Shown: positions 44,326 through 56,099 of the stretch, piece by piece
Layout: every line of letters begins with the position of its first letter
How positions within the stretch are numbered: the first letter of the stretch is position 1
Source of the DNA: Rhizophagus irregularis
Lineage: Eukaryota > Glomeromycota > Glomeromycetes > Glomerales > Glomeraceae
DNA length: 64,000 nt
Direction of reading: 5' to 3'
Assembly (NCBI RefSeq): GCF_026210795.1
Contig: NC_089448.1
Span: 992,001-1,056,000 of the forward strand
Program-made: the position numbers and the translations under genes
Notes under the pieces: model-generated
Database searches by the model: none
What the model saw: the letters and a program-made list of their open reading frames with translations, nothing else
Told to the model about the DNA's origin: nothing

Positions 44326-46814
44326 TTACATCTGATTAGTTCGATAAACAAACACTAGCAAACCCATATAGTTATTCTTACCACAAATTAATATGCCATA
44401 TGTTTCCAGACCAGCCACGTAACCGTAAACGTTAATAAGATAGTCTAAAGACCCTTTCATAAATTCTGCTAACTTTATAATGCGTTGATTTACAGCGATA
44501 GTGCAATGAGGTGGCTTTATCTCGCCAAATATGAGTTCCCTGTCTGCTTCTTCAATATTTACGAGAATCCGAAAGTCCGGCTTCCTACCATGGTTGTGAC
44601 CATCTAATAAACGTCTCTCTTTAGAACTTTTGGATTCACCATTTGCCCTGTTTCAATAATAAGATGTGAGCATATATTTATATACTGTAGTTAACATTTA
44701 TGGTGATCATAAAGAATCTTACCAAACTAATGAAAATTCGGCTTTATTAAAAATTTCCTCAAGTATTTGATGACAGTACCGATGGACAAACATATCTTCA
44801 TCCATTTTTTTATTCTTATTGTAACTCACCGAGGATAAATAGGTAATGCTGCAGGGAAAAAATGAGTATCAATGATAAATTGGTGAAATAGGTTTATTAA
44901 ACTAAGAACGTACAAATTCCTTGCAACTATCTGCACACAATCAAAAATGTCTTTGTCTTCGCTTGTTAATAATGTATTCCCTTTTACCCAATTATTACGC
45001 CACTTTGTATCAAGTTGTTCTTTGTCGCTCAAAAGCTAAAAAAGAAATAAACAATTAATGTGGTTACTGATTGCTAATAATGATTGCAAGGAAGGTACTT
45101 ACCCTGTTGTATTCAATTATTACTAGGTCAGCGACGGTTGGCAACTCTTTCGGGACCAATAATCTCAGACGAGCCTCTTTCCATATCTTTTCGGAACACT
45201 TGACATATTCTGGTTTAAGTTCATTGCAATATATAATCGACGACAGGCACCTGTAAGTAATTACGGAGTAAGGATTATGGCAAATTTCTGTATTTTTTAG
45301 ACGCACCCTACGGGTGGTTTCACTAGCCCAGTCCCCAACAGCATAAAAAACTTACAATATCATATCGATTTCTTTCGCATATGATAAAATTGGATTGGTT
45401 TTCAACTTTTCGATTGATTCCACTTGTAATTTACGAAAATCAGTAGAGATGTTGTACCCATCCTGTGTTATCCACTATATAAAAAAGAACGGGATTAGAC
45501 TATACCAGGACAAAAATGCCACAAATCGATATTACAATACTTACATCATTCTTGGAGACATTATTTATGACAACATTATCAATCGCATGACTCCACGATA
45601 AAATGACCTTAGATAATACGGACTAAATTAACTATTGTTTATTTTGAAAGGCTGTACACCAAAACTTACACTAACCTTATATTTCGTTGAACCTTCCCCT
45701 GTTTGTGCTATAAAGGGATTATTGTCGTTCCCATGTGTCATCCCTACATCAGAATCGTTGTGGCCATTTGGCTTTGAGAGGAATGCAAATTAGAAACATA
45801 ATACAGAAAGTAAAACAAAAACCGTCAAAATTCATGTCAGAATTTACCGAAAAGAGAGAACCGTCATCTCCCCTTTCCTCAGGAGAACTATGTGTTTCAT
45901 CTTCTACATTTCTTTGTCGTACTGGAGTTTGACTTTCGCCATCTTCGATAGTAGTTTTGGCCTACGTTCAAGTTATTTTGTTTATAACAAATTTAAGGAG
46001 GACCTTTAATCTCAAATTGTTGGTTAAAAAATATCCTTACGGGCTTTTGTTTTTTTCCCCTTCTGATTGCTATCATTTCGTCAATGGGTTGTTTACCATT
46101 CTCATAGGAACGTTTATGTCCTTGAATAATATTCCCAGCTCCACCGATTTGTAAACTACCACGAGATAAATCACAAGATAAAAATACATTTTCAGCGTTT
46201 ATCTCATTATTCTCCGCCGCATTATGTTGTTTCACTCTAGGTAAGGACTTCAACCAAAAATTATCGATGCGTCCCATCTTTTTGGAATCGACCTTATACA
46301 AAAAATATACCCAGTTAATGTATCAAGGATATCAAAAACTAAAAAAATAAGAGGACTAGTAGCTGACTAGCTGGACTACAGCGGAGACGAAGTCCATAAC
46401 TATGTGAAGACGAAGTTCCATAGGTAGCTGTATCCAACAGCGGAGACGAAGTCCATAACCATGCAAAGGCGAAGTTCCATGGGTAGCTATAGTAGCGGAG
46501 ACGAAGTCCATAACCATGCGAAGACGAAGTTCCATGGGTAGCTACTGCTAGCAAATAAGTGGACACATAAAATTACGGAGAACGCTAACCTGAAATTGTT
46601 TTTCGAGACGTATTGCATTATTCTTCTCTTCTTCTGTGCCTTTTTCTTTTATCTTCTGCAACTGTGTGTTAAATCTTCTTGTTACGCTCGCTTTATCTAA
46701 ACCAAAGTTGCTTTTTTTCCAAAACTCGTGGTACTGAACCACGTCCCAGTTGTTGCACAGAGTATTTAGGAAATAATCGAAACCTGGTCCAGGTTCTTTA
46801 ATTTCAGATAACAT
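44326..46814 (-). CDS. Multi-exon protein with PD-(D/E)XK nuclease-like C-terminus
   Basis: Exons on the minus strand: 46814-46590, 46292-46041, 45961-45848, 45771-45676, 45607-45545, 45474-45356, 45250-45103, 45035-44830, about 44808-44723, 44647-44326. All introns but one have GT-AG borders and keep frame. The C-terminus reads GRKPDFRILVN and, 16 residues on, FGEIKPP: Asp plus Glu-x-Lys, the core of PD-(D/E)XK nucleases; nuclease activity is inference. GYVAGLETYGILICG follows. The N-terminus is basic and coiled-coil-like (KKIKEKGTEEEKNN region), and the middle is polar. I recall a large lineage-specific family of this layout in Rhizophagus. Oddity: between exons 8 and 9 the frame changes with only a 15-nt GTGAGT...AAG gap, too short for an intron, so a frameshift or misread junction is likely. 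Intron 1 holds a tandem repeat. Confidence 0.65.
46380..46556. repeat. Three-copy tandem repeat in intron 1 of the PD-(D/E)XK-like gene
   Basis: Units start at 46380, 46439 and 46494. Shared core: AGCGGAGACGAAGTCCATAA then GAAGTTCCATGGGTAGCT. GGAGACGAAGTCC and CGAAGTTCC are internally related, so the unit itself is a duplication. Confidence 0.75.
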
Positions 46815-47043
46815 TTTATGGTGAGAGAGGTCAGTTTCAACTCATTCGCTCATTTTTTACTCCACATTTTTACACTCATCGGGAATACCAAACCACATCT
46901 TGTATTTCCATAGAGAGTAAAGTATAACAGATAACCCGATATGGTAAATGCGTTTGATGAACTTAAAAAATTTCTGATAATTATGTGTTGTCCACTAGTA
47001 TTCTCCCAGTCCCACAGCAGGAAATATTGGAAACAACGAGATC

Positions 47044-47058
47044 GTGACCCAAGGTCAC
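47044..47058. repeat. GTGACC palindrome family, copy 5 (inverse orientation)
   Basis: GTGACCCAAGGTCAC preceded by AACGAGATC and followed by a CTTCTCCGCAG segment: the copy-1 layout read in reverse. Confidence 0.7.
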
Positions 47059-48011
47059 AGTTGTCTTATATCACAGTTATTTTCTTCTCCGCAGATTAGT
47101 CTACTGCTAAAGAACATATAGCAGCCAAGTATTTCTAGTGGCAGTAAAATACAGGACATAGCTAAAAGTAACAAAACTTAAACACATAACAAAGATGATT
47201 TCACAATATGGGAATACCAACAGCGAAGTTTTCCGTTTTTATTCTTCGACTTATGAGTTAATCCAGAATAGGTAAATCATAGCATGTTGTACAAGCCCGC
47301 AGTTTCACTAAATAATTCAGGGGATGTACTCCGTGTCATAAAATTTCACTGTAATACAGGCTGGATCTGTGAATTGTATTATTGGTCGACTATGTGATTC
47401 GCAGAATATGGATTACATCATTGTGTAATTTACGTGAAGATGAAAAAAAAATGCAGTAGAGTTCTATTACTAGCCCCTACTAAATTTGTCGTCAGCTAGC
47501 CATAGGTTTTTTCTTATAAATAGCTTGTAACTGATTTTTTCAAGGCAAATAGGTTGTATATATGTCCCGGCTTAGAGCATAATATGAGCGGTTAAAATTT
47601 TCATTGCGTGATCGCACAGATCCAGAATTTGATCTTTCAGCATTTCAATTCTTTCTCTTCGTTACCATCATTACCAACAATATCAATATACCTATTCGCA
47701 ATTCGTAGACGAGTTTATACTAATGGACAAATGAAATGGCTGCAGTACATTATGAATTAATGTGTCATGATGCGAACAAAGCATTTCACAAACAACCTGC
47801 AGAAATAATTTTAAATAAGTAAGTAAGTAAGTACAGTATATCGTAACTCGTAAGACCAGCTACGACAGAGTTTATGGCAATATTCAGTTAACTTTGGCTA
47901 CGAGGTATGTAATTAAAAAAATATGTATACATATATGAGTTATTTATTGCCTTGCTTACATTCCTGTTATTTGTCTGGTCGCTCAAACTTCATAATTTCA
48001 TGGAATGGGCC

Positions 48012-48190
48012 ATTTCTTCGAAAGGCTACGCCAAGGCCTCTTTGTCCCTCGTTCCTCGAAAAATCATGAAGATTTTTTTGTATTTATCTTTTCATGTAAT
48101 CGTCTACATAATTGAATGACCGTCTTGCCGCTCAACCACGCCGTTAACAGAGGAGGTTCTAGGAACCTACGTTCATAGGGCAAGACGCTC
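48012..48190 (+). repeat. Dispersed repeat copy 4 with palindromic end
   Basis: CCCTCGTTCCTCGAAAAATCA to CTACATAATTGA, then ACCGTCTTGCCGCTCAACCA, TTAACAGAGGAGG and TCTAGGAACCTACGTTCATA. The last part recurs at 7020-7100 and, inverted, at 34170-34230. Confidence 0.7.
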
Positions 48191-49446
48191 AGGGGACACT
48201 GTAAGGACCAGTTAATTTCGGGACATGTTATAACAAGAAAGTTATTGTAACTCAGTCTACAAACGGGGATTCAAGAATGTGTCATGTCTATCACACCGAA
48301 GATCAAGTTACAAGTTGCAACATAGTAAAAAAAAGGGAGGTATAGCGATAGTTAATTACTAGGTAGGAGTTGGTCATTAAAATATTGGGAGGTTTTTGTG
48401 TCATATAAGAAAGAGCGGTTCCATTTTTTTTTCACATGTTGCCTTGGAATTTTAGAAAAAAGAGTTATCACAAAGTGTTCGACTGCAATCAAGATCACAA
48501 ATAGGTACGTGTTTTGGTATACTTGCGGAGTTGGATTTGACAAATTAATCGTTGATGGCTGTCATCGAATGATGAAATGACAATATTAACATTGGTATTA
48601 TCTTGGATTCATTTGTTGCCAATAGCTAGTTAGCATATGATCGTCGAATACCTGATTATGCCACTGTTCGAATTCTTGCTCTTGATGGTATAAGTTATTC
48701 TGAAATTTAATGCAACGCTAGTCATGGTGGGCACTAACGTGATGGAGACTTGTACCATAGAACTCTTAGGTTGTGAAGTAAATCTTTCTTTGAAAAAAGT
48801 AGAACGTTTGCCCACATTAAAATAACCAAGTGAAAACGCTAACTTGCCCAGACGTCATTGTTACTTTGTAATTACAAAAAAATTATATTTAGGATCTCGT
48901 GGAGTAATAGAATTGGAGGTCAATGTAGTTACGAAAGATATATGGACAAATTACTTCTCCTGCGTTGTTCTATTATAATTATGTAGTCAGAATATCGGAT
49001 TACCAATAGGCAACGATAGAAAGCAATTTTGTCTTGTGATATCAAGTCCATGGAAATGATATATTAATCAAAGAATAGCAACTAGGACAAAAATCAGTAG
49101 CAGTGCAAAATATTTCATAGTTTCACGAACTATATTCCAAAGAAATACATGAGGAAGTAGCGACCACAGTTAACATTAACATATCGATGTAAAAAAGAAG
49201 ATAACAACTGCTTACTTTATTTTTCATCTCGCACATAACATATTACCGTATTTAATTTTTTTACTTAGTCTTCCGCAGTATACATACTACCGCCGAAACT
49301 ATGAAACGATTACATTACACTAATACACTTTAAGTATTACTCTTTCGGAATAGTTACTATTCCTAACGAGAATGATTTTTAAACTATTAATGCTGCTAGT
49401 TCGTATTAATGTGCATTGGTAAAGCTATTTTTATCTACGCCATTAC

Positions 49447-49483
49447 CATGTGACACTCTGAACAATGATTAGAGTATCACGTG
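49447..49483. repeat. Fold-back motif, CACGTG/ACTCTGA family, copy 3
   Basis: CATGTGACACTCTGA and TAGAGTATCACGTG around a short AT spacer, followed by TTATCC like copy 1. Confidence 0.65.
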
Positions 49484-50104
49484 TTATCCGCAGGACTATT
49501 AATTGTTTTCTGTCGTTGACTACTAACTAGCAAATTGTCGAATGATTTCATCTCTGTTCTTAGAAACATTAAATTACTGTGATTTATCAACAAAGTGAAC
49601 TACTTCCTCGACTAGACTTTTTCTGGGAATTTCTTGGCAAAAATGATCAACAAAATAATTTTATTAAATTTCGATTCACGTAATTCTTGGAATATTTAGT
49701 CAAGTATTCGATGATATAATTATATTGTATTTTTGTTGTCGCTCATTACCCTCTCCATCAACAATGTCATTTACAAAAAGTGGTGTTAATAATAACAGAT
49801 AGTAGAATAATTGGATATCAGAGATTGTTTCGATTACTAAAAAAACAATTACCGTAATCCCGCTAATGTTTTTTCGGCAGACAACAGGAACAATGATTTA
49901 CAGGGAAGAGAAGAAGAGAAGCGAATAACAAAAAAATATTTCTCTTTTGATGCACGTCATTTGTAAGAATCATCTTTTGGAAATGATCAACCATATTGCG
50001 CTATTTCTAGAATTTTCTAAATTATAACCTCATATCAATAATCAATCACAAGGCTCTAAAGATTAACATATGGATCAACAGTTCGAATAAAATATTTTTC
50101 TTTA

Positions 50105-50293
50105 ATGGAGACCGCAATAAACTATTTAAATGAAAATACTAAGACTCAGTTAATTGATACGAAGGTACAGTTAAATGATACAGAGACTCGGGTGGCGCCT
50201 TCGAAATCACATAAAGTGGAACGGGAGTTAGGCATGGGTGAATGGTATGAAGCAAAATGCTTTATTCAAGAGAGACGAGTTCTTCAAAACTAG
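50105..50293 (+). pseudogene. Short coding-like remnant
   Basis: 62 codons, METAINYLNENTKTQL onwards, with a repeated QLxDT pattern and EWYEAKCFIQERRV. Immediately after the TAG stop the same frame continues coding-like (LELDERDNQKFYAIIISDK) until about 50376. A decayed gene with a nonsense change is the simplest reading; family not recognised. Confidence 0.35.
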
Positions 50294-50739
50294 GGCCTTG
50301 AACTGGATGAAAGAGATAATCAAAAATTTTATGCGATAATTATAAGCGACAAAAGTAATAAAGTATTTCACGATTAATGAGAAAATTTAGAACAAGCAAA
50401 AACACATAAGTAGTTATATTTTTCTGTTTATATTCTAGCAATGAGAATAACTTTGCCTATTAAGGGAACACAGTGATACAAGCTTCGGTGGCTTAGAAAT
50501 TGTGTATTTAACACGCTCAAAGCTAATACGTTCTTTATTAATGATGAGAAATCGTGGATACAAGATAACAAGACTAGAACATCTATTGCCCATTGCTCGC
50601 CAACTTTATTTTACCAGTATATTGCATTGGACAAAATCTATGATATCAATAGCATATGCATTAAGGGCAATGTAGGCAAAAAAATATTTATTATTTTTCT
50701 GGAATATAATTATTATGTACGTGACATACTATACTACCA

Positions 50740-51777
50740 TTATGCTCTTTTTATACAAATACCATAAGGACGAATGTCACATTCATTTGGTGAAATCCAA
50801 TACTCACCAACTCCTGTTATGTCCTTTGAAATCTTTCTTAGAGTTTTCGGGTTAACCCGATTCTGAAATACAAAAATATACCTTTCACCGTTCAACTCAA
50901 AACTACGTGAGTAGCTAGCTGCAACATCGATATCTGGTGTTGAGTATATTCCTTTGCCAAAGTTAAAGAGGAGTCCTTTAGAAAGCAGGTATCCGTCTGC
51001 TGCAATTGATTTTGCATTCTTATAGTCAGTTCCATGGTATGAGACCTGAAAGCAGATATAAGCAAATAAATTATATCCATCTTTTTAAGGTAACGTTTAT
51101 AATTGAGAAATCTTAGCATTACATACTGCCCATTCGTTTTGTGGAATTTCGCCTATTTGAAAATCAACACCAAGCCAACCATTTCCTTCTGGATATTTGT
51201 TAATTACATTAAGGGCGATTCGATTCCAACCACAAGGCCTATTATAGATTTCACCACCACGTGTAAAATTTAGTCCATCATCCTTAATATTTGTTAAATC
51301 AAAGTCGAATTGTGGGCTGAGTAAACTATCTGGTAAAATAGTTTCATAAGGAGTGGGAGTTCTATCTGGCGGACCGCCTCCTCGTAGTCTGAGTACCACA
51401 AACAATGTAGAATCATTCATAATCCTATAATCGCTTAATCGCCTGTCATCCTCAAGTTGTTTGCCATCAAAAATTAATCGTTGTTGATCTGGAGGTATTC
51501 CTCCAGCATTATAAATTCTCAGTTTGAGTTGTTCAACTGTCTCTGAAAAATCCAGATGATCTATGACGATAAGTTCACCGGTAAGCGTTTTGATGCCCAC
51601 TTTTGACGAAGATGTTTGAACAAATCCATATTCATATGGACACAACAAGCTCCTGTCAAATTTTTGACGGTTATATACTTTAATTTCATCGTTACTTTTA
51701 TCGTAACAGAATGTGAATGGGAAATCACCAAAGGAAGTGAGGATAGCTCGAATCAATGTTTTACTATCAATATTCAT
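50740..51777 (-). CDS. Ubiquitin-like domain fused to a PARP/ART-like domain
   Basis: Two exons: 51777-51127 and 51045-50740, with a GTATGT...CAG intron. Residues about 60-135 form a ubiquitin-like domain ([29 protein letters not shown], ending VLRLRGG). The LRLRGG end is followed by more protein, so if it is processed like a ubiquitin precursor, cleavage would free the C-terminal part. The C-terminal domain runs across the intron: [28 protein letters not shown], then GEYWISPNE. His, Tyr and Glu in these three motifs fit the H-Y-E triad of PARP-type ADP-ribosyltransferases; activity is inference. A plausible role is ubiquitin-linked ADP-ribosylation, but the target is unknown. No breaks seen. 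A TATTTAAAAG box lies about 38-47 bp before the start. Confidence 0.78.
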
Positions 51778-51814
51778 TATAGAATCGTAAATGGGACTAT
51801 TTCGTTATTAGCGA

Positions 51815-51824
51815 CTTTTAAATA
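51815..51824 (-). promoter_or_regulatory. TATA-like box of the ubiquitin-ART gene
   Basis: TATTTAAAAG on the minus strand at 38-47 bp from the ATG; same spacing class as the box before the HIT-like gene. Confidence 0.4.
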
Positions 51825-54800
51825 GTCAAGTAAATTCAGGGGTAAGTTTTTTTAGGTAGCTAACGTGCATGGACTTTGGGATGTTTATATTTATAATTTC
51901 AATGTTAACAAGGCGTGCAGACTACATATGTCATATATGATAAATCCTGATATGGGAAAATAATAAAGTCTATTATTAATACTACAAATTTTCAGTCCGA
52001 TACATTTTCCGGATCTACAAATTTTGGACCAAAGGAACACAATGCACTCGTGGATGCATTGACCAATCCTGACAAAGGCGGATATTGAGGTTTATGAATT
52101 CTATTGTGGTGCAGTATTCCGAAAATGGAAAACTTGGGTGAACAGATAGAAACAAAATTCCTTATTATAATGGAGCCAAATAAAGAATAATTCCAAAAGG
52201 TAATACATGTTACTCATTTTTTATTACTTAATGCAAAAGATAAACGAAATTAGGCAAGTTATCGGAATTGCACATTAATTATTCCAGCATTTGGTGATAC
52301 AATTTATTACGTTAAAATACTACTGTGGACTGTCTGTAGAACGTTTGAAGAAACAAAGGACCAGTCCCTGAACATCTACCCTATAGTCATTCTTCAAACT
52401 TCTTCTCAACCAGTTCAAAAAATATATTAGTCGTGGTCTATTAACGTAATCGATTGCTCGTCTATAATTTTGTTGATATGGATTGCATAACCTAACATAC
52501 TGTGTGTGATTATCGTGCATTTTCAGTTGCAACATCATCGTAAATGCCTGGATGACATTCCAAAGGAATATTAAATAACTACTTAGAGCCAAAGTACATT
52601 ATAATATCCCTTATTACATAAATATTACAAGACATCTTCGACTTTTTTGTATATTACGTAATATATAATCTAGCTCTTTGCATAGAAAAGAATGATACAG
52701 TACATATAATCCGGATAAATCAAACATCAGCCAGGTGATAACTAAATTGTTATCGCAAAAGATGTTGACATATATGGATTGAGATGATATCTATTGTTAG
52801 TGCTGTATCACATTCTATCGATTAAAATATCTGGTGATACATATTTCATTACGAAAAATTCACCACATACCATTTTTGCCTGAAGAGATGATCAATGGTA
52901 TGATGATGCAATGCATAGTAGTGAAACTGGCTAAAGCAACTTGAATAAGCATAACCGATCACTGATTAGGGATTATGTCAACGAACAAGAAACTTACTGG
53001 AGCATGAGATCTGAATACGAATAATTGCCTTGCTTTCGGCTAAAAATTTCAACGACCAGAAGTCGCCAAAGTAACGTGATTTTGCCAAGAGATTTCCGAG
53101 ACGGCCCGTCCCGGAAATTACAGAACGGAGTGAACTGAAAAAATTTCACTGGTGAGATACCTCTGAGGAGTGTGGCGTATTACCACGTGAATTGTTTGTG
53201 AACTGAGTTCACTGCTAGGAATTGGCATTTTCTGCTTTTTTACTCCAAAAGATTTTCTGAAACAGTAAGTTACCATTGAGCGTTGAATTTTCTGAAGGGG
53301 AAGTATAATAGGATACTCTACTTTGTAGAAACTATTCTTGACCAAAAGTCTCCAACACGCTAATATAAATCTACTTCTACATTATCGTCTAACGACCATC
53401 AGTACTATAGTGTTGGTATTCAATAAGGAAAGAATATTGATTTACTGAGTGAGCTTTTCCTTCAATTGTATCTTGACCTCAGTATTCGAAACTGTTGGAA
53501 CTGAATTATTGACGAATCTATTGTGAAGTTTGAGGAAAAAAAGAAATAATCGTTATTTCGTAATCCATAAAGGAAGTAGAGAAATCTGGGAATCCAAACA
53601 GCCAAACTGTTTGCAGGAAAGCTATAACAACGAATAAGAGACCAACCGATTCCAACTTTTAACCCGTTGTATTTGATTTACTTTCGTAATGGAAATAACT
53701 TCTTTATTCCGGTTTAAATTCTTCCTGCTGTTTGTTTGAAAACTGGATTCTTATTTTTTTTCTACGTTCAAAACGATCACGAATTAAGTATCCGATTGTT
53801 TTATAGGATGATTATGATTACAGATTAATAACAAAAATATCACCTTTCTTCTACCTTTTCATATTCCGAAGGAAATACCCTCCACTTGTTTCTTTGTCAT
53901 CTCCTACATCAGTAGTTACATCAACAATGTTATCTACAAAAAAATTCGGGTTGTTTTAAAACATGGTAACAATATTCAAATAATAGGACAATATATCGTC
54001 CAACTTACTGTTTTTCTTGCTCAATATCTAACTTAAACTAAATAATACCAATTCGCATTATTTTTTGGTCTTTCATTCAAGACATCAAAAGATTGGTCTA
54101 AATAATAAGCACAATATACTGAGTCCCGCTGTCCCGCTCACATGTTACAATAGATCAAACATCAAAGGCGGAAGAATTAATAATAAACTATTACCATAAT
54201 ACTAAAATGCGAATATATAATATTTCGATTACTAAAAAAGTATACTGCATGACCATTATGTAATTATATTTTGATTGTTCTCTCACTATACTCCTAATTT
54301 CGATTATTGTATGCTTGTTCTCGATCACATACATCCCGGCATCTATATTTTTTACTATTACAGTATCCTCTTCGTTTTGCATTACCATTTTTAAAGAATT
54401 ATTTTCCGTTATAGATATCGTATCCGAATCATCTTATGTCGGATGAATTTTTTACTTTTCTCACACCAGAAGAGTATCCAAGTAGTCCATATATATTCCC
54501 GTTATTGACTCTTACAACTATTACATTTTTAACTATACTATTCTTGCTTATTCTTGGAATGTTCCGAACTACAGTATGATTATTGTGCACTACGTACAAT
54601 ACAGATCACGAAAACTGTGATTTCTTCTGTATTCTGTTTTGTCGTTGACACCCAAGCATTTACAAGCTATACAGGTTATTTAGTGAAGCTTCGAAAAGCT
54701 GCCATTTCGTACATTTAATATTTCACTAGTCTTTCTAAAGGAACACAATATTGCGCAGTTTATTCTATAATAGAATTCCAATATACGATGCCTATCCTAA

Positions 54801-55125
54801 TTAAGTAATTTATTATATATTATGCCCTGTGGCTTATATGATCTGCACTACTATTCCTTATTTGTGATGGCCTTAGAACATGCTAGTAATTCTAGGAAAG
54901 TAAGGTAACCGTGACCTTCGGGTCACAGTCTCGTTATTTAGAAATTTTGTGCTGCATGGTCAATATTGTACTACGTGAGCATGCTTGCCGATGATAAATA
55001 AAATCTAGAACTGGAACTGATTGATTACCTGAGCCACATCGGATATCTTTACAAATCACACTAAAAATTCAAGAGGAAAACTCGTTATATTATTATACTT
55101 GAGGCCTGAAGAAAACGAACATGTA
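51825..55125. other. No supported gene
   Basis: AT-rich; short frames look random. Includes GTGACC copy 6 at 54911. Confidence 0.5.
54911..54926. repeat. GTGACC palindrome family, copy 6
   Basis: GTGACCTTCGGGTCAC followed by AGTCTCGTTATT. Confidence 0.7.
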
Positions 55126-56099
55126 CAGTGCCCGGAAAAAAGTCAGTAACCACGTAAAAAATTAGCAATTAGTTAGTGAAGTTCACCACTAAGTAAACTT
55201 TTTTTCATAATAAATAAATCGCCTTTCATAGATTAAGTAATATTGTGCGTCATAATGAATTACATTTATCCTAAAATTTTTAAGCTAATTAAATTCAAAA
55301 TGAATTATATAGTGCAATTTTTATTTGAAAATTTTGTATTTTTATAATAAATTTTCAATTATAAATAACTGTTAAATTTTTTAGTCTTAATATGTTGTGA
55401 TTAATTAAGAAAATTTGTTGGCCATGTTAAAAAACATGGGTCCTTAAAATTTCAGGTTAACTGGATTTATATTCATTAAGTTCGCTTTGTTTAAATGCAA
55501 AATTTCGTGATGAATCACGTGATTAAAGATCATTTCTATTTATTTATAGCTTGTTTGTCGATCATTTATTAAGTAAATTTATGTCTCAATTTTCCCCGTA
55601 CATTTCAAACTTCTTATTGAAAGAATGTCAGCAAAATTTAAAAAAAATTTATAGATTTTAAGTGCAAGTTTTATAAAATAACAAAGATAATCAGTAACTA
55701 ATTACATGATCGATTGTAAAATTTTGTAATTAAGTCAAGCAAACCTTAGTAAGTATGAATCCGATTAATCTTAAATTTTAAAGAACCATGTTTTTTAACA
55801 TAACCAACAAGTTTGCTTATTCGATTAGAATACTTCAAGACCAAAAAATTTAATGATTAATTATAACCAGAAATTTTGTTAGAAACACTGAAATATATGG
55901 ACAAAAATTGTAATAAATAACTCAATATAGATCAAATTAATACGAAATTTTCAGGATATATATAATTCATTATAATACACAGCTTTACTTATTTCATAAA
56001 GAGTAATTTTATTAGTATAAAAAAAAGTTTACTTAATAGTAAACTTTGTTAATTAATTGCTAATTTTTTAATTGCTTACTGACTTTTTTCTGGGCACTG
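55126..56099. mobile_element. Fold-back Tc1/mariner-type non-autonomous element
   Basis: Ends CAGTGCCCGGAAAAAAGTCA and, inverted, CAGTGCCCAGAAAAAAGTCA, each flanked by TA. The whole element of 974 bp is a degenerate inverted repeat with arms near 480 bp. For example CATGTTAAAAAACATGGGTC at about 55424 pairs with ACCATGTTTTTTAACAT at about 55787, and TCATAATGAATTACAT at about 55249 pairs with a TATAATGAATT inverse near 55970. TA duplication and short CAGTG-type TIRs fit Tc1/mariner. No transposase. Its transcript would be one long hairpin and a likely small-RNA source. Confidence 0.85.

Larger units (their letters stand above)
46815..50739. other. No well-supported gene
   Basis: Contains GTGACC copy 5 (47044), a GTAA microsatellite (47817-47833), dispersed repeat copy 4 (48012-48190), fold-back copy 3 (49447) and a short coding-like remnant at 50105-50293. 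Otherwise AT-rich DNA. Confidence 0.5.

Noticed and set aside
45071..46154. Plus-strand frames of 60-70 codons
   Set aside because: Antisense shadows of the multi-exon minus-strand gene.
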